From Oleiharenicola sp. (GTDB lineage: Bacteria > Verrucomicrobiota > Verrucomicrobiia > Opitutales > Opitutaceae): a DNA stretch of 64,000 nt. This document shows positions 1 through 8,496 of the stretch, in pieces. The notes beneath the pieces were generated by a model that did no database searches, was not told where the DNA came from, and saw only the letters and a program-made list of their open reading frames with translations. The stretch spans positions 1 to 64,000 of the forward strand of contig JANYDW010000027.1 in the NCBI GenBank assembly GCA_025363455.1. The letters run 5' to 3'. How positions within the stretch are numbered: the first letter of the stretch is position 1; every line of letters begins with the position of its first letter. The position numbers were made by a program, and so were the translations under genes.

Positions 1-190
1 ACGGTTAGGCAGGATTAGGCTCGCTCGTGCCTCATTTGGATCTTTTATTGCCACCAGAGTGCCACTGAGATGGCCGTCTGAAAGACACCAACAGCATGAA
101 AATCGGCGGACCATATTTCGACAAATTCAAGCGCGGTCGACGTGCCGCTGCTTTGACGAGTCATCAATAGATATTTTCCTCGGTTTCTTC

Positions 191-1621
191 ATGCCTCCCG
201 CCTCCCTCCGCATCGGCTTCTTCGGTATCGGGCTTGCCGCCTACTGGCCACAATTCCCGGGGCTAAAGGAACGCCTCGACGGCTACCTCGCGAAGGTCGC
301 GGCCAAACTCGCGCGCCCGGGCGTCGAGATTGTCAATGCCGGCCTCGTCGATGGTCCCGACCGAGCCTATGCGGCCGGTCGCGAGTTCCGCCAGCAGGAC
401 GTCGATCTGATATTCCTGCATGTCACCACCTACGCCGTGTCGTCAACGGTTTTGCCCGTGGTTTTGCGCGCCAAGGTGCCAGTCATTGTACTCAACCTGA
501 CCCCATCGCCGGCGATCGACTACACCGCTTTCAACGCGCTGGGCGACCGGACCAAGATGACCGGCGACTGGCTCGCCCATTGCGCGGCTTGTCCCGTGCC
601 GGAGATCGCCAATGTCTTCAAGCGCGCCGGCCTGCGCTTCCACCAAATCACCGGAATGCTTGATGACGATCCTGCCTGCTGGCGCGAAGTCGACGCTTGG
701 GTCGAAGCCGGCTGCGTCGCCGCCGGGATGTTTGGCAACCGCCTGGGACTCATGGGCCATTATTACAGCGGCATGCTCGACATCCAGTCCGACGTCACGC
801 TTCAGTGCGCCACATTCGGGACGCACATCGAGCACCTTGAGGTGGACGAACTCTCCGCCCGCCGGCGCGAGGTTGCGCCCGCCGACATCGAGACGCGCGT
901 GGGGGAGTTTCACGCGATCTTCACCGTGCAACCCGATTGCCCCGCGGAGGACCTCACCGAAGCCGCGCGCACTTCCGTGGCGCTCGACCGGCTCGTCGCC
1001 GACTACAGGCTCGGCTCGCTGGCCTATTATTATAAGGGCACCGGCGTGGCCGAGAACGAGGCCACCATTGCCTCCATCGTTCTCGGCACGTCGTTGCTCA
1101 CCGCTCGCGGCGTGCCGGTCGCCGGCGAGTATGAGGTGAAGAACGCCCAGGCGATGAAGATCATGGATCTCTTCGGCGCCGGCGGATCGTTCACCGAATA
1201 CTACGCGATGGATTTTAAGGACAATGTCGTGCTCATGGGCCACGATGGTCCGGGACACATCGCGATCGCCGAGGGCAGGGCGAAGGTCCGGCCGCTGAAG
1301 GTATATCATGGAAAAGTGGGGCGCGGCGTGTCGGTCGAGATGGCGGTGAAGCACGGCCCGGTCACGCTGTTGTCGGTCATCGAGACGCCCGGCGGCAAAC
1401 TCGCCCTCCTCTGCGCCGAGGCCGAGTCGGTCTCAGGCCCGATCCTTGAGATCGGCAACACTAACAGTCGCTATCGCTTTGCCTGCGGTGCGCGCGAGTT
1501 CGTCAACCGCTGGAATTCGCACGGACCGGCGCATCACTGCGCAGTTGGGGTCGGCCATATCGCCGACCGCATCGAGAAACTCGGCATTTTACTCGGGATC
1601 GAGACGATCCGCGTGGGATGA
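191..1621 (+). CDS. L-fucose/L-arabinose isomerase family protein (sugar isomerase)
   Basis: A 476-residue cytoplasmic protein of the L-fucose/L-arabinose isomerase-like family, which interconverts aldoses and ketoses with a bound divalent metal. The N-terminus (RIGFFGIGLAAYWPQFPGL) is the typical first Rossmann strand of the family. Candidate metal ligands are the glutamates in AENEA (about residue 287) and GEYEVK (about 312) and the histidines in MGHDG (about 350) and HHCAVGVGH (about 448), spaced much as the Glu and His ligands of AraA. The frame stays open upstream to position 59, but that extension has no family resemblance, so I chose the ATG at 191. rhaT and rhaM follow on the same strand, so I infer that it handles L-rhamnose or a related deoxysugar in place of a classical RhaA. 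The substrate is not determined by sequence alone. Confidence 0.8.
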   Translation: MPPASLRIGFFGIGLAAYWPQFPGLKERLDGYLAKVAAKLARPGVEIVNAGLVDGPDRAYAAGREFRQQDVDLIFLHVTTYAVSSTVLPVVLRAKVPVIVLNLTPSPAIDYTAFNALGDRTKMTGDWLAHCAACPVPEIANVFKRAGLRFHQITGMLDDDPACWREVDAWVEAGCVAAGMFGNRLGLMGHYYSGMLDIQSDVTLQCATFGTHIEHLEVDELSARRREVAPADIETRVGEFHAIFTVQPDCPAEDLTEAARTSVALDRLVADYRLGSLAYYYKGTGVAENEATIASIVLGTSLLTARGVPVAGEYEVKNAQAMKIMDLFGAGGSFTEYYAMDFKDNVVLMGHDGPGHIAIAEGRAKVRPLKVYHGKVGRGVSVEMAVKHGPVTLLSVIETPGGKLALLCAEAESVSGPILEIGNTNSRYRFACGAREFVNRWNSHGPAHHCAVGVGHIADRIEKLGILLGIETIRVG

Positions 1622-1644
1622 TGTTTGAACCAACTGTGAGCCCT

Positions 1645-1697
1645 TCTGTATCCCGATTCCGTCAGGCAACCGGTTCCCTATGATCGCACGATACAGA
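1645..1697. repeat. 8-bp inverted repeat upstream of rhaT
   Basis: TCTGTATC at 1645-1652 and its exact inverse GATACAGA at 1690-1697 lie in the 136-bp gap between the isomerase gene and rhaT. Both arms are followed within two bases by CGATTC. This could be a regulator binding site for the sugar genes, but an 8-bp match in a gap of this size may be chance. Confidence 0.25.
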
Positions 1698-1757
1698 AAC
1701 GATTCAATCTGCCTCAGCTATTAACTGCATCAGCTCAAAGATCATTACTTACATCAA

Positions 1758-2900
1758 ATGCCTCCTCATCCCTTTCTTGGCGTCGTTTTTCACTGGCTCG
1801 GGGGCTTTGCTTCCGCGAGCTTCTATGTGCCTTACAAGGGCGTGAAGCGATGGGCGTGGGAGACCTACTGGCTCGTCGGCGGGGTCTTCTCCTGGATCAT
1901 CATGCCGTTCACGCTGGCGTTGGTCATGACCAACGACCTCTTCGGGGTTCTCCGGCAACAATCCTTCACGACCCTCGCGTGGACGTATGGGTTTGGGGCG
2001 CTGTGGGGTTTCGGAGGGCTGACTTTCGGTCTGACGATGCGCTATCTCGGCATGTCGCTCGGCATGGGTGTGGCGCTCGGGTATTGCGCGGCCTTTGGCA
2101 CGCTGCTGCCGCCCATCTTCAAGGCGTTTGCGCCATCCATTCCCGTGCCGGAAACAATTGCGCAGATTGCGGCCACGCTCCCGGGCAAAGTTACGCTCGC
2201 GGGTGTGGCAGTCTGCTTGTTTGGAATCGGGATCGCCGCCCTGGCCGGCTTGGCGAAGGAAAAGGAAATGCCCGAGGTCGAAAAAAAGAAAGCGATCGCG
2301 GAATTCAATTTCGCGAGAGGCCTCCTGGTTGCGACATTTTCCGGAATCATGAGCTCCTGCTTCTCGTTTGCCCTCACCGCCGGGACGCCCATCGGCGAAG
2401 CCTCGGCCGCGGCCGGAACGTCGACGCTTTGGACCGGCCTGCCGAAGCTGGTTGTCGTGTTGTTGGGCGGTTTCACCACCAACTTTGTCTGGTGTGTGCT
2501 GCTGAATATCAGAAACCGGACAGCCTATCAGTATCTGGCGACCCACACGAGGCTGGAGTCTCCCGAGGCGGGGCGCTTGGGATCCGGGCAGGAGCGATCC
2601 AAGGTGCCGCTGCTTGGCAACTATCTCTTCTCCGCGCTGGCCGGCATCACTTGGTATTTCCAGTTTTTTTTCTACACGATGGGGGAAACGCAGATGGGCA
2701 AATTCGGTTTCGCCTCGTGGACGCTGCACATGGCGAGCATCATAATATTCAGCACCATTTGGGGGTGGATCCTGCACGAATGGAAAGGATCGAGCCGGAA
2801 AGCCCATCGTTTGATTGCCGCCGGCATCTGCTCGTTAGTCATTTCAACCATCATTGTAGGTTATGGCACGTATTTGAATGCGCGGGGCGGCGGACACTGA
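1758..2900 (+). CDS. rhaT: L-rhamnose/proton symporter RhaT
   Basis: A 380-residue inner-membrane protein of the RhaT family, which brings L-rhamnose into the cell with protons. The family hallmarks are at the N-terminus (GVVFHWLGGFASASFYVPYK, then WAWETYWLVGG). About ten hydrophobic segments fill the rest, with a central hydrophilic loop around residues 165-180 (KEKEMPEVEKKK), which is the usual architecture and length. The ATG at 1758 has no evident Shine-Dalgarno sequence, but there is no sensible alternative. It sits between a sugar isomerase and rhaM, which together make a compact rhamnose uptake and isomerisation set. No kinase or aldolase gene of the pathway is in the window. Confidence 0.93.
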   Translation: MPPHPFLGVVFHWLGGFASASFYVPYKGVKRWAWETYWLVGGVFSWIIMPFTLALVMTNDLFGVLRQQSFTTLAWTYGFGALWGFGGLTFGLTMRYLGMSLGMGVALGYCAAFGTLLPPIFKAFAPSIPVPETIAQIAATLPGKVTLAGVAVCLFGIGIAALAGLAKEKEMPEVEKKKAIAEFNFARGLLVATFSGIMSSCFSFALTAGTPIGEASAAAGTSTLWTGLPKLVVVLLGGFTTNFVWCVLLNIRNRTAYQYLATHTRLESPEAGRLGSGQERSKVPLLGNYLFSALAGITWYFQFFFYTMGETQMGKFGFASWTLHMASIIIFSTIWGWILHEWKGSSRKAHRLIAAGICSLVISTIIVGYGTYLNARGGGH

Positions 2901-3107
2901 GCGCTAAGAATTCCACTTTGCACTGGATGACAGTCCGAGCGCTTCTCGCGCCAGTGAACGAACAGAACACCGATTCAGCGAAATCTATCATAGCAGTACA
3001 GAAAAAGCATATAAATTTACTGGAAACCGCTAGCTGGTCACGGGGCGAGTTTATATAGTGGATGCGAACCGAATGGCTCCACCGCAGAGCTAAACCAAGC
3101 CGCCTCT

Positions 3108-3455
3108 ATGGATATGTCGTCCCACAAACCCGCCCCCCTAATATTCCGTAAGAGCTTCGTCATGGCTGTCAGTCCGGGCCAAGCGAATGAGTATGCACGG
3201 AGGCACAATCCGATCTGGCCCGAACTTGCGGCACTTTTAAAGGCGCACGGGGTACGGAACTACTCGATCTTTTATCACGCTACTACGCGTCAACTTTTCG
3301 GATACGCTGAGATCGCCGACGAAGCCCGCTGGGCGGCCATCGCCCAATCCGAAGTGTGCCAGCGCTGGTGGAAATACATGAGTGACATAGTGCCGACTCA
3401 CCCGGACTGCAGTCCGTTGTCCGCCAAACTCTCCGAAGTTTTCCATCTAGAGTAG
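3108..3455 (+). CDS. rhaM: L-rhamnose mutarotase RhaM
   Basis: A 115-residue protein that interconverts the alpha and beta anomers of L-rhamnose. It carries the diagnostic RRHNPIWPEL motif with the catalytic His, the aromatic NYSIFYH stretch, and VCQRWWKYM with the tandem Trp pair of the active site. It ends with the EVF motif expected for this family. Compared with the E. coli enzyme (104 residues) it has about ten extra N-terminal residues (MDMSSHKPAP), so the start could be 3108 or the ATG at 3114. It lies 207 bp after rhaT, in the same direction, and probably has its own promoter or belongs to a rhamnose regulon with it. Confidence 0.93.
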   Translation: MDMSSHKPAPLIFRKSFVMAVSPGQANEYARRHNPIWPELAALLKAHGVRNYSIFYHATTRQLFGYAEIADEARWAAIAQSEVCQRWWKYMSDIVPTHPDCSPLSAKLSEVFHLE

Positions 3456-3473
3456 TTATCCATTTGGTTAGCC

Positions 3474-3495
3474 TGCCGCACTTTGACGTGCGGCA
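3474..3495 (+). terminator. Hairpin after rhaM, possible terminator
   Basis: A perfect 8-bp stem, TGCCGCAC with GTGCGGCA, around a 6-base loop, starting 19 bases after the rhaM stop codon. No T-run follows, so termination would be weak or assisted. Confidence 0.4.
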
Positions 3496-3724
3496 TCACC
3501 ACGGCGCGGGTGGTAACCGCGGATAATTCGACTGCGCCGGTCAACGCCCGAGCGCAGCTCGAAGCACAGGCTCCTCCGTCGTGTATCGTTTGTTCTTCAT
3601 GGTCTGGGTCTCCTTTGTTTTTACCCCAGAACCGACCCATCACCCGGTCCAGAATTTGCGAGTCACGTCAAGCCCGGGCGCCGGAAGGGTCAGAGTGGGG
3701 CGCTATTGCCGGACCGGGTGGGGA

Positions 3725-4027
3725 TTAGAACGGCACCTCTTCCGGTTCATCCAAGCACTCAGGGTCATACCGTTGGAGTTCGAATAGCTTGTGGCCCACC
3801 GAGGAAATATCCTGGTAGAGCTTCAACTTCAGCCGCTGGAGTTCCTGCAGGCGGTCCAGGCGCTGGAGAGCATCGAGTTGGCAGGCGCTCTGGCCGCTCT
3901 GGACGCACAGTTGGATTTCCTTGATCAGGGTGGACTGCAACTCGATCGAGCGTGCCAGGCGCTCGACGAGGAATACTTCAATCGGCTCGATGAGCCGGGT
4001 TAATTCTGCGGGCGGGGTATTTTGCAT
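3725..4027 (-). CDS. Small hypothetical protein, leucine-rich and helical
   Basis: A 100-residue protein that I do not recognise. It starts MQNTPPAELTRLIEPIEVF and is rich in Leu, Glu, Gln and Arg with heptad-like spacing (LQRLDRLQELQRLKLKLYQ), so a coiled coil or helical bundle is likely. No signal peptide or membrane segment is visible. An upstream ATG at 4045 would add six residues. I keep it as a gene because the amino-acid composition is protein-like and the frame is intact. Another small minus-strand gene lies at 4486-4797, and both sit beside mobile-element debris, so an accessory origin is possible. Function unknown. Confidence 0.5.
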   Translation of the reverse strand: MQNTPPAELTRLIEPIEVFLVERLARSIELQSTLIKEIQLCVQSGQSACQLDALQRLDRLQELQRLKLKLYQDISSVGHKLFELQRYDPECLDEPEEVPF

Positions 4028-4485
4028 GGTGCTGTAACTTAGCATGCGTTTTCGGCTCGCCTGTCGCCCGGGGCTGCAGCCACCCAGTAAAAGCGGACCG
4101 ACGACTCCCTAGCACCGGAAAGGTCCGGGAAGAAACGGAGAACCCCGCCCTGCATTGGAGCAGCCGAAGTCGCGCAGCGGGGAGGGGCCCCGCCGGCGCT
4201 AAGCGAGAGGCGATTCGAGCCGCCCCCGAGGGGGCCAGTTCCGCAGAACAAGGGGAAAAGCGAACTCTCCCAACGAGAAGTCCCCGGCGCCTTGCGGGGC
4301 CGGGGACTTGTTTGCGCTGTCGCGTCAGCGTCTCGTTGCTAAACCGCCTGTGCGGCGGACTTTTTACTTTCGTGTTTCTGTTTCCGTGTTCGTTTTCGTA
4401 TCTGTGTCTGGTCTTATTCTAACCCGCCTATACGGCGGACAACATCGGACCCATCCTACGCGACGGGTGGGCCCGAAAGGGTTGG
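4028..4485. other. Gene-free stretch with hairpins and a short repeat pair
   Basis: No convincing gene here. It contains a hairpin with an 11-bp perfect stem (AAGTCCCCGGC at 4278-4288 with GCCGGGGACTT at 4299-4309). It also holds two near-identical 17-base palindromic units, CCGCCTGTGCGGCGGAC at 4344-4360 and CCGCCTATACGGCGGAC at 4424-4440. The DNA between the two units is unusually T-rich for this genome. Confidence 0.6.
4344..4440. repeat. Pair of 17-base palindromic units
   Basis: Two direct copies, 15 of 17 bases identical, at 4344-4360 and 4424-4440. Each can form a CCGCC/GGCGG stem. The two base differences fall in the loop, so both copies keep their stem. They are separated by about 63 bases of T-rich sequence. 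Confidence 0.55.
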
Positions 4486-4797
4486 TCAGTTGGCGGGCAC
4501 GGCGCTGGGTGCCGGCTGGCCATCGCCCAAGGTGCGGGAGGCCTGCCGACCATGGTGCAGGGCCTCAAGCAAATCGGAGCCCGCCCGGCACTCGAAGAAG
4601 AGGGCGCTCAGGAATTCCATGAGCTCACCGGGCGAATTCGCGCCCATGTTGGCGGTGCGATAGCTCTGGAAGAGCTCCACCAGGTTCTTCGGGTGCTGTC
4701 CGGTCCAGGCGGCGAGGGCCGCGAAATAGGTGGCGAACTCCTCGGGGCGGAGGTCGGCCGGGATGTAGAGCGGAGCAGGGCTGCAGACGTTTTTCAT
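4486..4797 (-). CDS. Small hypothetical protein
   Basis: A 103-residue protein that I do not recognise, starting MKNVCSPAPLYIPADLRPEE. The middle (FATYFAALAAWTGQHPKNLV, then ELMEFLSALFFECRAGSDLL) is helical and moderately hydrophobic without a clear transmembrane segment. The tail is low-complexity and rich in Ala, Pro and Gln. I chose the ATG at 4797, because the upstream in-frame stretch to 4863 looks non-coding. It is on the same strand as the small gene at 3725-4027 but 458 bases upstream of it. Function unknown. Confidence 0.45.
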   Translation of the reverse strand: MKNVCSPAPLYIPADLRPEEFATYFAALAAWTGQHPKNLVELFQSYRTANMGANSPGELMEFLSALFFECRAGSDLLEALHHGRQASRTLGDGQPAPSAVPAN

Positions 4798-5268
4798 ATT
4801 AGTGCGAGCTGAGGGTTTGATGGTTAAGTTTCGTTTTCCTTGGCAGACACACCATAGCACCAAAGAAATTTCAAAAGGGGCTCGTAAGGCCGGTATTTTG
4901 GGATCTCCCCGGGCTACGAGAAAATGCCTTGATCGGCTCAGAAAAATAAAAATGCACAGACAATTAGTGGACAGATAGTTGCAACGGACAAAAATACTTT
5001 TTCTGTGTTTTCTGTCGCACGAATTTTAGAGGTGCAAAAATAATACCGCCTTTTGTGGCGTCTCAACATTCCCAGACTTTTTCCATTCTCGCCTATGTCT
5101 GTTAAAATTCCCGGATTGACCACGCCTGTGACATGGCAATGAGTTCCGTGACCAACAGGCACCCCATTTCTGATTCCAACGCACTTGTCGGGGCGATTTT
5201 CCCCGAGGGCCCATGCGTGTTTCATCGCCTGAAGTTTTAGATTACCTAGCGTCTTCCCGTTCACCCAA
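4798..5268. other. Gene-free stretch before the helicase remnant
   Basis: A lower-GC stretch of about 470 bases. A minus-strand open frame (4938-5369) crosses it, but it overlaps the helicase start and shows no recognisable domain. I do not annotate it as a gene. No clear terminator, RNA gene or repeat was seen. Confidence 0.5.
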
Positions 5269-6318
5269 ATGGCTTTCAACCTTAAATCCACCGGCAATCT
5301 CTCAATCGAGAACCCCATCGCTATGTTCAACGACATCCGGCAACGGAAGGTCGCTGGACTTCTAGGCAACCAGACGGAAATTCTGAACGACTACATCACG
5401 CGTGGCGTCAAGGAGCCCGATCTGGCCATCAAGGTTCCCACCGGTGGCGGCAAGACACTCGTGGCTTTGTGCATCGCGGAGTGGCGCCGGCGCCATTTTG
5501 GCGAGCGCGTCGTCTATCTTTGCCCCACGAAGCAACTGGTGAACCAGGTGTGCTTGCAGGCGGAGGAACAATACGGGATCGCCGTGACCCCGTTTCTCGG
5601 CTCGAAGCTGGAGTTCACGGCCAAGGCTAAGTCGGACTACAACAGCGCCGGCGTGGTGGCGGTGACGACCTACGCCGCCCTGTTCAACGTCAACCCGTTC
5701 TTCAGCGATCCGCAGACCATAGTCCTCGATGATGCGCACTCCGCGGAAAGCTATATCGCCTCCCAATGGAGCCTGCGCCTGGAAAAGCGTAATGAGACGC
5801 TGCCCGCGTTCAACGCCGTCGTGGCACTCATCAAGGCCCATATCCCGGAAGTCGACTTGCTGCGCTTGCAGGCGCCTTGGAGCGCGAACGATCACCCGCA
5901 GTGGATCGAGAAGCTCCCGACGCCGGCCCTCTACGCTGTGCGCACCGCGCTCACCAGCAGTCTTGACGAGAACCTCAAGGGCCTGAACGCGAGCTATTCG
6001 TGGAACACGATTCGCGACCACATCCTCGGCTGCCAGGTCTACTACTCCAGCCGCGAGATCCTAATCCGACCATATATTGCGCCGACGAGCACACACGCGC
6101 CTTTCGCCGGCGCCGTTCAGCGCATCTACCTCTCGGCCACGCTTGGCCTGGATGGTGACTTGGAGCGCATCACCGGCCGACGCTCCATCTTGCGGCTGAA
6201 AGAGGCCACTGGGTCTGATCGCCAGGGTTTGGGCCGGCGACTGTTCTTCTTCCCTGGCTCCAGCCTCGATGACAACGGGGTGAGCGAGTTGACCATGGAT
6301 CTGATCCGCCAGGCCGGC
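5269..6318 (+). pseudogene. Truncated DEAD/DEAH-type superfamily 2 helicase
   Basis: The N-terminal part of a helicase or ResIII-type ATPase. Walker A is present (IKVPTGGGKTLVALCIAEWR, about residues 53-72), followed by motif Ia-like CPTKQLVNQ, motif II as VLDDAH, and motif III-like YLSATLGLDGD. RecA domain 1 and the linker are therefore intact, but the second RecA domain (motifs V and VI) is missing. Around 6318, just after ELTMDLIRQ, the frame runs into DNA that is the antisense of a transposase gene, and it stops at 6369 without further helicase similarity. I infer that an insertion-plus-deletion event removed the 3' half. The remaining product would not be a working helicase. Confidence 0.75.
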
Positions 6319-6835
6319 CGCCGGCCTCAGCGGTTGCGGCGTCGAGTCGGGCGGGCAGCTCCGGCTTGAACGCTTCGGTCCTGGCCGCGTCTTTCTTGGC
6401 GTGGGTCTTGCGCGGCACCTTCAGGACCCCGCCGGCTTTTCCCAGCAACGTATAGACGCTGCTGAGGGCCAGCGCCCGGTTCGTGCGCTGCTTGATCCAG
6501 GCTTGCGCCTCCTTCGCTCGCCGGAACTTGCCCGAGCGAAGTTGCTCGACGAAGGCCGTATGGTCCGCCCCGGCTAAGGTCGGCTCTTTGCCGCCGGTGT
6601 AATCGCGGTGGAGAAGTTGCGCCACTCCGCCGGCTTGGAAGTTGTCCAGATACCGAAAAACGGTCGAGCGGTTCACGCCCGCGGCGGCCGCGATGCGTTC
6701 CGCGCTCAATTCATGCTGCGCCACCAGTCGTATCACCAACAGACGCTGCCGGGCCCACGCTTCCGTGTGCTCCCGCCACGCCGGCTCCAACTCGGCCGCC
6801 TTCGCCGCTCCCAACGAGGGTAATGTTCTCGCCAT
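6315..6835 (-). pseudogene. Truncated IS630-type transposase, N-terminal part
   Basis: About 170 residues of a helix-turn-helix transposase of the IS630 group. The N-terminus has the HTH (AERIAAAAGVNRSTVFRYL, about residues 46-64). It is followed by the winged second HTH region (LALSSVYTLLGKAGG) and the linker KTHAKKDAARTEAF. In this family a DDE domain should follow GGRP, but here the sequence continues only as antisense helicase DNA, so the catalytic domain is absent. The fragment is joined tail-to-tail with the helicase remnant near 6318. No matching terminal inverted repeats could be identified. Confidence 0.75.
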
Positions 6836-6967
6836 CCTTCATGCCTGTCAGATTCGGCCGAATTTGTATAGTCCTATATCAATGAGTAATTGGTATGATA
6901 TACCCACTTACGACTTGGGGGTTGTCCGGAGGAAGCGTTGTTCACTGTCTCCAAAAAGCCCACGTTT

Positions 6968-7052
6968 CGTCATCCTGAGCGCAGTGAAGGATCCCAGGGA
7001 AAGTACTGGCGCGCGCCGACCGCTGGGATCCTTCGCTCCGCTCAGGATGACG
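6968..7052. repeat. Palindromic repeat, CATCCTGAGCG family
   Basis: Two 29-base arms (6968-6996 and 7024-7052) are inverse copies matching at 27 of 29 positions. Each outer end reads CGTCATCCTGAGC and each inner end GGATCCCA. The element would form a long hairpin. It lies just past the 3' end of the minus-strand symporter gene (stop at 7062), so it may also act as a transcript end. This type of dispersed palindromic element is known from many bacterial genomes. Confidence 0.85.
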
Positions 7053-7061
7053 GCAGGGAAA

Positions 7062-8477
7062 TCAACCCGTTGCCGGGATGTTCTCCGCGTCGCGCCGCGT
7101 CTTCAAGTCGGCGGAGATCTGCACCATCTTGGTTTCGTTGAGCGGGTAGAGCACCACGAGGATTATGACCGCGAGCACGCCGAACGCTGCGGGGTAAAGG
7201 CTCATCAGTTTCACCAGGCCCCGGAGCATTTCCGGGGTCTGGGCCTGGTTGGCGACGAAGCCGACCGAGTTGAGCATCAACAACGAAATGGCGCCGCCCC
7301 AGCCCCAGCCGAATTTCTGGGCAAAAATCGAAGCCGAGAACACCAGGCCGGTGGCCCGGCGTCCGGTCTTCCATTCGGCGTAGTCCGCAGTGTCAGCGTA
7401 CATCGCCGCCATGAGGGCGCTCAGGGGGCCGCCGGAGATCGAGCCGAGCGCATTGGTGCCGAGGATCAGCCAGACCTGGTCGGGCTGGAAGAAATAGAAA
7501 GATGCCGTTGAGCCGATCGCCACGGCGAACAGCAGCACAAAGGTTGGCTTGCCGCCCAGACGGCGGACGATGAAGGGCACAAAAAACGCGCCGACGAGGG
7601 AAAGCGCCTGGTTGCTGGTCTTGAAAACCGAGACGAGACTTTCCCAGTCCCACGTCCGCCCCAGCAGTGTCTGCGAGCCGACATAATATTTGAAATAGTA
7701 TGTCTCCACGCTGCCCCGCAGGGAACAGAAGAAGATGAAGGTGATCGTCGTCGCGAGGAGGATCCACCACGGCCGGTTGGTGACGAGATCGCCCAAGTCG
7801 CGGGCGACGGAGGTATGCTGGGTTTTGGGCGGGTGCACCCGTTCCTTCGTATTGAAGAACACCAGCAGGAACGAAAGGGTCGAGATCACGCCGACAATGA
7901 CGAAGGACCATAACCAGCCTTGGGCCGGCGTGGTGGCATTTAGCCAGCCGCCCACCTTGGTCGATTTCATGAGGCAAGCGGTGATCACCATGCCACCGCC
8001 GAATGCGCCGATGAATTTGTAAGAGGAGAGCGTGGCCCGCTCCGCGGTGTTGGGGGTGAGCACGCCGAGCATCGCGGTGTAGGGAATGTTGATCGTGGTA
8101 TAGATCAGCATCAGGGCGTTGTAAGTAACATAGGCCCAGGTGAGCCTTCCTTTCGCATCGAAGTCCGGCACTAAAAAGGTCAGGACGCCGAAAATGGCCA
8201 TCGGAATGCAGGTAAAGAGCAGGTAGGGCCGGAACTTGCCCCACCGGGATTTCGTGCGGTCGCCCAGCATGCCGATGATGATGTCGAAGATGGCGTCGAA
8301 GGAGCGGCTCACGCCTTGCAAAGTGCCGGCGGCCACGGCGGTGATGCCCAGGACGTCCGTGTAGAAGATAGGCAGGAAGTCGGAGATCGATTTCCAGTAG
8401 AGGCAGGAAGCGAAGTCGCCGAAGCCATAGGCGATTTTCTCCCGCTGGGTGAGTTTTCCGGTGGAGTCGTTGGACAT
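7062..8477 (-). CDS. GPH-family sugar:cation symporter (MFS)
   Basis: A 471-residue inner-membrane transporter of the glycoside-pentoside-hexuronide:cation symporter family. It begins KLTQREKIAYGFGDFASCL, the typical GPH entry into helix 1. The conserved loop after helix 2 is present (IIIGMLGDRTKSRWGKFRPY), and about twelve hydrophobic segments follow. The length is normal for the family. The ATG at 8477 is followed by a short polar leader; the frame upstream to 8741 overlaps the next gene and is not credible. It lies 19 bases downstream of the beta-mannosidase gene on the same strand, so it probably imports the oligosaccharides or glycosides that the neighbouring glycosidases cleave. The exact substrate is inferred from context only. 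Confidence 0.88.
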   Translation of the reverse strand: MSNDSTGKLTQREKIAYGFGDFASCLYWKSISDFLPIFYTDVLGITAVAAGTLQGVSRSFDAIFDIIIGMLGDRTKSRWGKFRPYLLFTCIPMAIFGVLTFLVPDFDAKGRLTWAYVTYNALMLIYTTINIPYTAMLGVLTPNTAERATLSSYKFIGAFGGGMVITACLMKSTKVGGWLNATTPAQGWLWSFVIVGVISTLSFLLVFFNTKERVHPPKTQHTSVARDLGDLVTNRPWWILLATTITFIFFCSLRGSVETYYFKYYVGSQTLLGRTWDWESLVSVFKTSNQALSLVGAFFVPFIVRRLGGKPTFVLLFAVAIGSTASFYFFQPDQVWLILGTNALGSISGGPLSALMAAMYADTADYAEWKTGRRATGLVFSASIFAQKFGWGWGGAISLLMLNSVGFVANQAQTPEMLRGLVKLMSLYPAAFGVLAVIILVVLYPLNETKMVQISADLKTRRDAENIPATG

Positions 8478-8496
8478 GGTGGGGTAACGGGGCGGG

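Noticed and set aside
4278..4309. The 11-bp stem as a rho-independent terminator
   Set aside because: No T-run follows on either strand, and no gene ends close enough to use it. It is kept only as a hairpin.
4938..5369. Minus-strand open frame of 143 codons in the low-GC gap
   Set aside because: It overlaps the helicase start, shows no domain, signal peptide or plausible composition, and its C-terminus is simply translated AT-rich spacer.
6642..7511. Plus-strand open frame crossing the transposase remnant and palindrome
   Set aside because: It runs through a palindromic repeat and the antisense of two real genes, so it is not a plausible gene.
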